Source of the DNA: Akkermansia muciniphila
GTDB taxonomy: Bacteria; Verrucomicrobiota; Verrucomicrobiia; Verrucomicrobiales; Akkermansiaceae
Length of the DNA: 64,000 nucleotides
Assembly: GCA_947624785.1 (NCBI GenBank)
Contig: CANQLV010000015.1
Span: forward strand, 1-64,000
Reading direction: 5' to 3'
In this document: in pieces, positions 51,292 through 59,900 of the stretch
Position numbering within the stretch: the stretch's first letter is position 1
Layout of the letters: each line of letters begins with the position of its first letter
Translations under genes and position numbers: made by a program
Notes under the pieces: generated by a model
Told to the model about the DNA's origin: nothing
The model's database searches: none
What the model saw: only the letters and a program-made list of their open reading frames with translations

Positions 51292-53019
51292 TTAATGGGA
51301 CAGCGTGGGAGCGTCTGCGGGTTCAATAATATCAAAGCTCAGCTTCGCCAGGCGCACCGCGGCGGCGCCCGTTTCCATTTCATCATGAATGACGTTGGCG
51401 ATGCCCGCATGATGCAGGGAAGCCACTTCCGAACGGAATTTGGCGCGGGCTATCACCGTGATATCCGCGTTGGCTCCCTTGATCTGCATGTAGGTGGACA
51501 GGGCGGGGGCGGGGTCCGGGAACGTGAAGGCGATCAGCCGCGCGGTGCGGATGCCCGCCAGGTCCATGGTGATCTGGTGCTGGATGTCCCCCAGGAAGGC
51601 CAGATGGCCGTCATTGAGCAGGGTTTTGACGGTGTCCGCGTTCAGGTCGATGATGATGCAGGGGATGCCGTATTGGGACAGGCTTTCATGCAGCCTCCTG
51701 CCAACGGGGCCGTAGCCGCAGATGATGGCGTGGTTCTTGATTCCCTCCACGCGCGTGATCATGGTTTCCACGCTGAGGCGCTCCCTTTTTGTCTTCAGGC
51801 CAGGAATGCGCACCAGCAGGGGGGTGAGCTTCCGCGCCGCCTTCATCAGCAGGGGCGTCATGCCCATGGAGACGGCGGCAATGGCGTATACATTAGTGGT
51901 CACCAGCGCCGGAATGGGGGTGATTTCCTGCATGAAGGGGATGAGCACCAGGGAGAATTCCCCCACGTTGGTCAGCGCGGTGGAGGCCATGATGCCCATG
52001 CGGCCGGGGATTTTCAGGAAGCTTGCGGCTACGATGCAGGCCACGAATTTGATCGCGAGGACAAAGGCGGCGAAGGTCGCCACATGGCCGATGTGCTCCC
52101 ACAGGTCGTCAATGTCAATCAGCAGCCCGGCGGAAACGAAGAAGATGGTCAGGAAAAGATCCTTGAAGGGGAGCACTTCGCTGAGGACGCGGTGGCTGTA
52201 GTAGGAGCTGCTGACGAAAAGCCCGGCGGTGAAGGCCCCTAGGGCGATGCTCAGGCCCAGCAGGCTGGCCAGCATGGCGATGCCGGAACAGATGGCGAAG
52301 ACCATCAGGGTGAAAAGCTCCCGGCTCTTGGTCCGGGCTACGGCCAGCATGATGCGCGGGAGCAGGTAGTGGCCGATCAGCCATGCGGCCCCCAGGAAGA
52401 CGAGGCCCCGCAGTACGGCCATGCCGATGTTGAGCGCGGTTTCCCAGGAATTGGGCGTGGCGGCGAAAATCTGGGGCATGATCGCCACCAGCATGATGGC
52501 GGCAATGTCCTGGAACAGGGCGATGCCTACCGCCATTTTCGCCCCGGAGGTGCCGCTCAGGCCGAATTCCTGGAAGGATTTCAGCGCCACCGCCGTGGAG
52601 GAAAGGCCCATGATGGCCCCGACCGTCAGGGAGTGGCTCATGTCCATGCCCGTGGCGTAATGGAGCCCCAGGCCGAAGGCGGCGGTGCAGATGAACATCT
52701 GGATGCCGCCGCCGACCAGGGCCGTTTTCCGCAGGTGCTTGAGTTCGTCAATGGAAAATTCCAGGCCCAGCGTGAACATGAGCAGGATGATGCCCACCTC
52801 GGAAAGGGCCTGGATGCTGACGTCGGAATTGGGGATGTGGTCCAGGATGCCGCAATTGGCCAGAATCACCCCGCAGATGAAATAGCCCGCCAGCAGGGAC
52901 TGCCGGAAATGGGCCAGAATGAGGGCAATCGCAATGATGCCCATGAAAACGACGGTGAGCAGGGTAAAGAAGGGAGGCGCGGCGTTGGGGCCTCCGGAAG
53001 CCAGCAGAGAGAAAACCAT
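51292..53019 (-). CDS. CPA2-family cation:proton antiporter with TrkA-N (RCK) domain
   Basis: 575 aa: about 12 membrane helices (residues 1-385) and a cytosolic NAD-binding RCK domain (about 415-560). The antiporter core shows LFTLGLEFSIDELK (KefB/RosB-like) and the GLSSTAVALK segment. The RCK domain shows IICGYGPVGRRLHESL, the Rossmann glycine motif. KefB-type proteins exchange K+ or Na+ for H+ and are gated by nucleotides or glutathione adducts; no glutathione-specific site was identified. It lies 18 nt after the metallophosphoesterase. Confidence 0.9.
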   Translation of the reverse strand: MVFSLLASGGPNAAPPFFTLLTVVFMGIIAIALILAHFRQSLLAGYFICGVILANCGILDHIPNSDVSIQALSEVGIILLMFTLGLEFSIDELKHLRKTALVGGGIQMFICTAAFGLGLHYATGMDMSHSLTVGAIMGLSSTAVALKSFQEFGLSGTSGAKMAVGIALFQDIAAIMLVAIMPQIFAATPNSWETALNIGMAVLRGLVFLGAAWLIGHYLLPRIMLAVARTKSRELFTLMVFAICSGIAMLASLLGLSIALGAFTAGLFVSSSYYSHRVLSEVLPFKDLFLTIFFVSAGLLIDIDDLWEHIGHVATFAAFVLAIKFVACIVAASFLKIPGRMGIMASTALTNVGEFSLVLIPFMQEITPIPALVTTNVYAIAAVSMGMTPLLMKAARKLTPLLVRIPGLKTKRERLSVETMITRVEGIKNHAIICGYGPVGRRLHESLSQYGIPCIIIDLNADTVKTLLNDGHLAFLGDIQHQITMDLAGIRTARLIAFTFPDPAPALSTYMQIKGANADITVIARAKFRSEVASLHHAGIANVIHDEMETGAAAVRLAKLSFDIIEPADAPTLSH

Positions 53020-53037
53020 GGCAGTTGGAAAAAGGGG

Positions 53038-53892
53038 CTACGGAATGGTGATGAGGTTGATTTCCGGAGGGCAGTTGAAACGGCCCGGCCCCATGTAGCC
53101 TATGCCGCGGGTGACGAAGACCTGCTTGTCTTCATAGGGATGGAAGCCGGAGTACATCGTTTCCCCCTCCGACGTCAGCAAAGGGGTGGAAAAGAAGGGC
53201 AGTTTGATCTGGCCGCCGTGCGTATGGCCGGAGAGCATCAGGTTCCAGTGATAGCCGTCCAGCAGTTCCCTCCCCTTGGGGTTGTGGCTCAGGACGATGG
53301 TGGGCATCACGGATTCTTCCCCCACTTCCCGCGGACTCATGCACCGGTCCGGAAAGAAGTCCCCCTCGCGCAGGTCTCCCAGCCCCGCCAGCTTGAATTC
53401 CGCGTTCCCCAGCCTGGGGATGGTGACGAAGGCGGCGGAATTCCTCAGCAGGGTGAATCCGCCTTCCTTCAGGATGCGCTCCACGTTGTCCGCCAGGGCC
53501 ATGTCATGGTTGCCCAGGCACGCGTAGGCCGGGGCGATGGAGGAGAGCCGTTTCATTTGCGTGATATAGTCTCCTGCGTGGGTGGCCCGCAGAAAATCCG
53601 TGTACAGATCTCCCAGGAACACGATCATGTCCGGCCTGGCCTGTTCCGCCATGGCCGCCGCTTTTTCCAGCAGGGGAAGGTTGGTGTGGACGTCTGACAG
53701 CACCAGGATGCGCAGTCCGGAAAGACCCGGAACGCAGCCCGCGGGAGCGGTGTTTTCACTGAATTCCAGATGGTTGGCCTCCCAATTCATGTAGGAGGCC
53801 AGCAGGGAACCCAGCAGAATGACTGCCGCGGCTGCGTACAGGAGTTTGCGGAGCGGGGAACGTTTTTTGGAGGGGGTGGAGTCCGTGGTCAT
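53038..53892 (-). CDS. Membrane-anchored calcineurin-like metallophosphoesterase
   Basis: 284 aa: an N-terminal membrane helix (about 13-33) and a periplasmic or cytosolic phosphoesterase domain. The five metal-binding blocks are complete: SDVHTNLP, FLGDLYTDF, CLGNHDMALAD, LSHNPKG and LSGHTHGGQIKLP. The arrangement resembles YkuE-like (UDP-diacylglucosamine pyrophosphatase-like) enzymes, but the substrate is not certain. Its start overlaps the M29 peptidase stop by 4 nt. Confidence 0.9.
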   Translation of the reverse strand: MTTDSTPSKKRSPLRKLLYAAAAVILLGSLLASYMNWEANHLEFSENTAPAGCVPGLSGLRILVLSDVHTNLPLLEKAAAMAEQARPDMIVFLGDLYTDFLRATHAGDYITQMKRLSSIAPAYACLGNHDMALADNVERILKEGGFTLLRNSAAFVTIPRLGNAEFKLAGLGDLREGDFFPDRCMSPREVGEESVMPTIVLSHNPKGRELLDGYHWNLMLSGHTHGGQIKLPFFSTPLLTSEGETMYSGFHPYEDKQVFVTRGIGYMGPGRFNCPPEINLITIP

Positions 53893-54998
53893 GATTGGGC
53901 GGGATTGAGAATAGCCAGTTCCGGCAGGGTGAACAAGCCGTTGCGGCGCACCAAAGCGCCGTCTAGGTAAATGTCGCCTCCGCCGGCCGCTTCCGTCTGG
54001 ATGCATACCATGTCCCAGTGAATGCGGGACTCGTTGCCGTTGTCCGCCACGTGGTAGGCCTGCCCCGGCGTCAGGTGGAAGGAGCCGGAGATTTTCTCGT
54101 CAAACAGGATGTTGCGCATGGGGCGGGTGATGGCCGGATTGACGCCGAAGGCGAATTCCCCCAGCCGTCGCGCGCCGGGGTCCGTGTCCAGAATGGCGTT
54201 GAGCTCCGCGGTCTTGTCCCCCGCCTCCGCACGCGCCACCAGGCCGTTTTCCAGCGTCAGGCGGATGTTGTCAAAGGGAATGCCCTGGAACAGGCTCGGG
54301 GTGTTGAAGGAAATATGGCCGTTGGCGCTGTCAATGACGGGGGCGGTGAATACCTCCCCGTCCGGCAGGTTGCATTCCCCCGAGCACGGGATGGCGGGCA
54401 GCCCCTTGATGGAAAAGGAAATATCCGTTTCCGGCCCGGTAATGCGCACGTAATCCGCCGCCTCCATCATGGCGGCCAGCTTCTGCATGGCGGGGCGCAG
54501 GGCGGCGTAATCCATCAGGCAGGTGCGGAAATAGAAATCCTCAAACTCTTCCGTGCTCATGGCGGCCTGCTGGGCCATCCCCTCTGACGGCCAGCGCAGC
54601 CCGCACCAGCGCGTGTGGCGGATGCGCCTCTGTGAGACGGGGTTCAGGGACTTCATGGCGGCGGCCATGTTTTGCTGGGGAACGGTGGACAATTCAAAGG
54701 CGTTCCCTCCGCCGCGTATTTCTATATAGGCGTCCATCTCCTCCATTTCCGCCAGGCGGTGGCGGCCGATGATGCCGTATTGCTCCTCCGTGGCTCCGGA
54801 GAGCATTTCCCGGTTCAGGCGGGACTGGTTCAGGCGAAGGAAGGGCATCGCGCCCGCGGCGCGCACCTCCCGGATGAGGGCTATTCCCATTTCCTCCGGA
54901 ATATCCGTTAACTCCAGCAGGACCCGGTCTCCGGGACGCAGGGTGGTGGAATACCCTGCCAGCTGGGCCGCCAGGGCCTGGAAACGGGTGTCTCTCAT
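53889..54998 (-). CDS. M29-family aminopeptidase
   Basis: 369 aa. Thermophilic-type metallo-aminopeptidase (AmpS/PepS-like) removing N-terminal residues from peptides in the cytoplasm. Metal ligands are visible in the C-terminal catalytic domain: GECNLPDGEVFTAP (two Glu), GEFAFGVNPAITRPMRNILFDEKISGSFHLTPGQAY and SRIHWDMV (His and Asp). ATG 54998 is preferred to an earlier in-frame start at 55034. It fits with the OPT peptide importer as part of peptide use. It overlaps the metallophosphoesterase gene by 4 nt. Confidence 0.9.
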   Translation of the reverse strand: MRDTRFQALAAQLAGYSTTLRPGDRVLLELTDIPEEMGIALIREVRAAGAMPFLRLNQSRLNREMLSGATEEQYGIIGRHRLAEMEEMDAYIEIRGGGNAFELSTVPQQNMAAAMKSLNPVSQRRIRHTRWCGLRWPSEGMAQQAAMSTEEFEDFYFRTCLMDYAALRPAMQKLAAMMEAADYVRITGPETDISFSIKGLPAIPCSGECNLPDGEVFTAPVIDSANGHISFNTPSLFQGIPFDNIRLTLENGLVARAEAGDKTAELNAILDTDPGARRLGEFAFGVNPAITRPMRNILFDEKISGSFHLTPGQAYHVADNGNESRIHWDMVCIQTEAAGGGDIYLDGALVRRNGLFTLPELAILNPAQS

Positions 54999-55079
54999 GC
55001 CCTTATTAGGCGAATACCAGGTCCTTTTTGTCAAGCCGGAGACTTGCCACGGGCAAAAAACTGTGGTTTCATCCCCCGG

Positions 55080-55667
55080 ATGTCCAGATTGCCCAAATTA
55101 GGAATACTCGGTTCCGGTTCCGGTTCCAACTGCCAGTCCATTCATGACGCCATCCGGTCCGGCTCCCTCCGGGCGGAAATTGCCGTGGTGATGTCTGACA
55201 ATCCGGACGCCTACATTCTGGAACGCGCCCGTTCCTGGGGCATTCCGGCGGAGGTGATCGACTGCGGGGGATTCAAAACCAAATTCCCGGAGGCATCCCA
55301 GGCCGCCGTCGCCGCGCGCCTGAAGGAATACGGCGTGGACTGCGTGTGCCTGGCCGGATTCATGCGCCTGGTGAAGCATCCGCTGCTGAAGGAATTTCCT
55401 TCCCGCATCCTGAACATTCATCCTTCCCTCCTTCCCTCCTTTCCCGGGCTTCATGCCTGGGAGCAGGCCGTAAACGCCGGCGCCGCGGAAAGCGGCTGCA
55501 CCGTTCACTACGTGGATGACGGCATGGACACGGGCCCCATCCTGGGGCAGGCGCGCGTGCCCGTGCTGCCGGGGGATACGCCGGAAAGCCTGCATGCCCG
55601 CATTCAGGTGCAGGAGCATGCCCTTTATCCCGCCATGATCGCCCGCGTTCTGGAAACGCTGGCATAA
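55080..55667 (+). CDS. purN: Phosphoribosylglycinamide formyltransferase
   Basis: Uses 10-formyl-THF to formylate GAR in purine synthesis. The 195-aa protein has the full catalytic set: GSGSGSNCQSIHDAI near the start, AGFMRLV, ILNIHPSLLPSFPGLHAWEQAV with the catalytic Asn-His, and TVHYVDDGMDTGPI with the catalytic Asp. ATG 55080 is chosen because the protein then starts at the first beta strand, as usual. It is divergent from the M29 peptidase gene. Confidence 0.97.
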   Translation: MSRLPKLGILGSGSGSNCQSIHDAIRSGSLRAEIAVVMSDNPDAYILERARSWGIPAEVIDCGGFKTKFPEASQAAVAARLKEYGVDCVCLAGFMRLVKHPLLKEFPSRILNIHPSLLPSFPGLHAWEQAVNAGAAESGCTVHYVDDGMDTGPILGQARVPVLPGDTPESLHARIQVQEHALYPAMIARVLETLA

Positions 55668-55806
55668 CCCGCTGCGCCTTTTGACCGGAGGACGTTCCGC
55701 CGCTCTTGGAGGAACGGATGACAGGATGACTGATTCTCTTGTCTTGTGCTGTGAACGGAATCCGTTAAAAAGGTGTCCTCTTTTCAAACAAAGGATAAAA
55801 ACAACC

Positions 55807-56640
55807 ATGAAGATGAACCCTTCCATCGCCCTGTTTGCCGTTTCCGCCCTTCTGGCGGGCGTGGCGGGCGCGCAAGAAAAGGCTGCTGAAACTCCGGCGG
55901 CCGACCAACCCAAACAAGAGAAAGAAATTACTGTGTCTCCCGAACAGATGAAAAAGGACCTGGGCTATTTTCTGGGTTTCCAGAGCGGCCAGCAGCTCGG
56001 CTCCATTCCCACCCTTACCTTTGACGACCTGGACCAGGAATCCTTCCTGCAGGGCATCAAGGACGGCATGGTGCGCAAGCCCGCCAAGGACCAGGAACAG
56101 CTGAAGCCCGCCCTGGACGCGTTCCAGAAGCAGATTGACGAACGCATCTCCGCCAAGGCCAAGTCCAACTTGGAAGCCAGCAAGAAGTTCATGGAGGAAA
56201 ACGGCAAGAAAGAAGGCGTGACCACCACGAAGTCCGGCCTCCAGTACAAGGTGGTGAACAAGGGCGGCGAAGAAAAGTTTGACGAAAAGAAGTTCAAGAA
56301 CCCCATGTTCAAGGTGAAGTACAAGGGCACGCTGCTGGACGGCACCGTGTTTGACGACACCAAGGGCAAGTCCGTGGAGCTTCCCCTCCAGGTGATCCCC
56401 GGCTTTGCCGAGGCGCTGACCACCATGCCCGTCGGCTCCAAGTGGATCGTGTACATTCCCTCCGAGCTGGCCTACGGTGAAAACACCCCCGGCGCGCCGA
56501 TCGAACCCAACTCCCCGCTCATCTTTGATCTGGAACTGGACGGCATTTCGGAAGCCCCGGCTCCCCAGGGCGGCCCCATGAACATTTCTCCGGAACAGCT
56601 CCAGGAGATGCTCAAGCAGAGCGGCGCCCAGCAGCAATAA
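55807..56640 (+). CDS. Secreted FKBP-type peptidyl-prolyl isomerase
   Basis: 277 aa: a signal peptide (IALFAVSALLAGVAGA-Q), an N-terminal dimerisation region of FkpA/Mip type (MKKDLGYFLGFQSGQQL and a long helix with ISAKAKSNLEASKKFMEENGK) and a C-terminal FKBP domain (about 165-250). FKBP landmarks are GLQYKVVNKGG, VKYKGTLLDGTVFDDT, VIPGFAEALTTMPVGSKWIVYIPSELAYGE and PNSPLIFDLEL. It should catalyse prolyl isomerisation of periplasmic or secreted proteins. The tail ends in a Gln-rich stretch. ATG 55807 lies just before the signal peptide; the open frame reaches 55681. Confidence 0.93.
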   Translation: MKMNPSIALFAVSALLAGVAGAQEKAAETPAADQPKQEKEITVSPEQMKKDLGYFLGFQSGQQLGSIPTLTFDDLDQESFLQGIKDGMVRKPAKDQEQLKPALDAFQKQIDERISAKAKSNLEASKKFMEENGKKEGVTTTKSGLQYKVVNKGGEEKFDEKKFKNPMFKVKYKGTLLDGTVFDDTKGKSVELPLQVIPGFAEALTTMPVGSKWIVYIPSELAYGENTPGAPIEPNSPLIFDLELDGISEAPAPQGGPMNISPEQLQEMLKQSGAQQQ

Positions 56641-56658
56641 GGTAAAATTTCCAAGTCC

Positions 56659-56694
56659 AGGCCGTTCCCGTGAGGGGACGGCCTTTTTGTTTTT
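56659..56694 (+). terminator. Intrinsic terminator of the FKBP gene
   Basis: An 11-bp stem (56659-56669 with 56674-56684, one G-T pair), 4-nt loop, then TTTTGTTTTT. Confidence 0.75.
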
Positions 56695-56734
56695 ACAGGT
56701 ACTGCCTTTATCAGGAGGATGGTCGGCCAACTTG

Positions 56735-56914
56735 GGAATTTATAATCCGTTGGCAAGCCTATTTTCGTTAATGACTCTCCTTAAGCAAATCATGAAGGAG
56801 AATAAAACAGACCCCTTTAAACTATCTTCTCATCCGTTTCAGTAATTAGTAATACAATATTCTTAATATAAATAATATATGGAAATTAAAAAAAGAAGAA
56901 GGATTATAAATCCG
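56735..56914 (+). repeat. Intergenic element D (180 bp) upstream of the giant autotransporter gene
   Basis: The left site 56735-56749 (GGAATTTATAATCCG) and right site 56900-56914 (AGGATTATAAATCCG) are imperfect reverse complements with an 11-bp exact match. Both follow CGGAT-N5-ATCCG with changes in the left half-site of each. The inner region is 150 bp, the same spacing as elements A-C. The distal end has GGCAA at the position of GTCAA in the others. The rest is AT-rich. Confidence 0.6.
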
Positions 56915-56946
56915 GGTATTACTGGTCATAATATCATTGATACAAT

Positions 56947-59900
56947 ATGAGACTTCATCTCCCTCCTTCCTTGCGTTCCGCCCTTCTTGCATCCCTGGTT
57001 TCCTTCTCCGGTTTTTACTCTTACTCCCATGCCGCCACATCGGCGGATTTCTGGCAGGCTCCCACGTTTGGCGGTCCTGATTTTACGTGGACGGGGGCAG
57101 GGGAAGGCGATGCCGTAGGTACGGCAGGCAACTGGGAGGGGGGCGCCGCTCCCTCCCGTCAGGAGAATAAGGGCCCGCATTTGATTTTTAACGATGTAGA
57201 CGTCACGGTTACGGGCACTCCTCCCGATACTTCGGATGGGGGCGGCATCTCCGTGACGGGAAACAGCAATGTGTCCGTTGGCCTGGGACAATGGGGCGGC
57301 AGTATTTACGTAGGCGCCGGATCCACCCTCTCCACCACCTTCGGCAACCAGATCAAGAGCATGGAAGCGGAAGGACACGCTAATATTTATGTGGACGGAA
57401 CGCTGAATCTGACCACTCCGGGAGGAAATCTCAACTTTGACAACGGCACCGGTTCCGGCAGCCATTCCTGGCACATCGGGCTTGACGGGATGATCAACCT
57501 GTCAAATACCACTACGGTGACCAAGAATGACCGGACATGGAATGTGGAGGTAGTGGTTGCGGGCGCCATGGAAGCGCTGACGGTCACCAATCGCGAGATG
57601 GTAGACGATGCTCTGCTGACCCGCTATTTCATGTCCACCGGGGCTGATCTGGGCGCATCCCTGGATTCCCTTCTTATTTGGAAGCAAACCGGGGAGGATG
57701 CCTATGAGGCATTGACGAGAGTCGATTCCGCCGACCAGCTGGGAGCCGGCAAATTCGTGCTTGTCTCCAACGGCTCCGGCATGTCCGTGCAGTATCAGGG
57801 AACAGGCTACAATACGGAAACGCTTGTCTGGAATTCCACTACCGGTACCTGGAGCAACACCGGAACAGGCTGGTACAAGAGTGGGGATGGCGGCAAGACG
57901 GATACTTCCTTCCTGAACAATGACTCCGTTGTTTTCACGGCTGCGGAAGGGGTTAAAACCATTGCGTTGACCGGTAACATTATCGCCGGTACCGTAACGT
58001 TCCAGGACGGGACGAACTACACCTTGAACATGGGGGCCGGGGACTCCCTTCAGGCGGAAGCCCTTTCCCTCGGCAGCCAGGCGACGCTTACGCTTGGGGA
58101 CGCCTCCATCACGGGAGGAACCTTGACGCTCGGCAACAATGCGGGCATCCTCGTTTCCGAAGGGAAGACCGCAGCGATCGCTTCTTCCATCGCCTTCGGC
58201 ACGGGCAATACCTTTACGCTGGGGAACGACGCTTCCCTGACGCTGGGAAATTCCACGCATCTCATGGAATCCTTCTCTTCCACCGTCATGGGCGGGACGA
58301 ACTCCTCCCTCTCCGTCTGGCTCGGCAATACGGACGGGAGCGTCACCCTCTCTCCCGGATCCACGCTGAAGGACATCACCGTATATGGCAATTACGCCGC
58401 CAATGCGGCCAGCCAGCCTGCGGCGGACACGCTCAACGGAGCGACCCTGCATATCGGCAACGGCGCCAATTTCATCATCCGCCCCGGAGCAGGAACGATT
58501 CGTCCTTCGGACCGCATCGTCGTTGAAGGCGGCATGTACGTCCTGATGAACCACAATGCCGCGGATACGGTAACGATCGCCTCCGACATCGTAGGAGGAG
58601 CGGGCGTCACCTCGGATAGTTCAATCACCTTCCGCCGCAGTGAAAACCTTAACCTGAATATCTCCGGCAACGTTGACTATGCAGGTACCATGCAGCTGGA
58701 CCAGGCTTCCGGCGGCTACGGTCCCCGTGTGACCTTCCTGAACAACACGGTCAATCTGGGCGGCCTGGCCGTCAATTACTGCATCGGGGGCTTCACTCTC
58801 ACCAATTCGCAGGCCACCATCGGCACCCTCAGCATGTCGAGCAACTGGGCGAGCAGTTCCATTGAGGTTAATTCCGGTTCCGTCGTCAACGCTACGAACG
58901 TGCGGCTCCTCAAGAACGGGGCCCTTTCCATCAATACCGGCGCCGAATTGAATGTCACGGGCACCAACAGCGACCACGGAACCGGCCGCAGCTTCATCGT
59001 AGACAACGGCAGCACTCTCACTCTTAACGGGGGGCTTCTTACCGGCTCCGCTGTGCTGAACCTCGGGTACAATGGAGCGGGGACCTTCCTTGCTTCCAGC
59101 GGCACGGCCAATCTGGGCGGCCTGGATTTCTGGGGCAACGGCAACGGCGTATTCCGCGGGAAATTCCAGCTGGGCAATGCAACGGCCGGAACGGCCCGCG
59201 TCAACTTTGGCGGCAACATTGTTAACTTTGCCAGCGGCAGTGAAATTACGCTCGGCATGGGAACGCTGGGCGCCACGGCCAACTGGTCCGTGACGTACAA
59301 TAACGCGTTCACTCCTTCCTATATCACGCTGGCGGCTTCCAACGGCAGTTATGTGGATACCCTGGACGCCGGGGACAAGACCACCGGAAGAACCATTACC
59401 TTTAATACCGGCCTGACCGGCAGCGGCAAGCTCACGAAGATCGGCGCCGGCACCCTGGTTCTCAATGGTGCTGCCAAGGTTCCGGTTCCCGCGGAAGGGG
59501 AAACCGCCGCCGTTCCCGGTTTCACCGGCACGGTGGAATTGAGGGAAGGCGCGCTGACCGTGAAGGACTCCAGCGTCATCGGGCAGGGGACCCTGCTGAT
59601 CAACGGCGGCCTGACCGTGGCCGTGACTTCCGCAGACGGTTATTCCCTGGATGCCGGCTCTACGCTGGGAACCGTCAGTCTTGACGGGGGCACCGCTACC
59701 CTGGCGGCGGCTCTGACCCTGAACGGAGGCTCCCTGAGCTTTGGAGCCCTGAGCACGGATACCGCGGCATTGACCGTCAATTCCGTGGCGGGCACCGGCG
59801 CTACGGCTCTCCAGATAGGCCTTTCCTCCGTCACCGCCAATACGGAATATGCCCTCCTGCACGGAACGGGCATGACGGATACGTCCATGTTCACGCTCGG

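Larger units (their letters stand above)
56641..56946. other. Gap between the FKBP gene and the giant autotransporter gene
   Basis: About 306 bp. It contains the FKBP terminator (56659-56694), then the AT-rich element D (56735-56914), then 32 nt to the autotransporter ATG. No ribosome-binding site is obvious; several TATAAT-like hexamers occur around 56850-56880. Confidence 0.6.
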
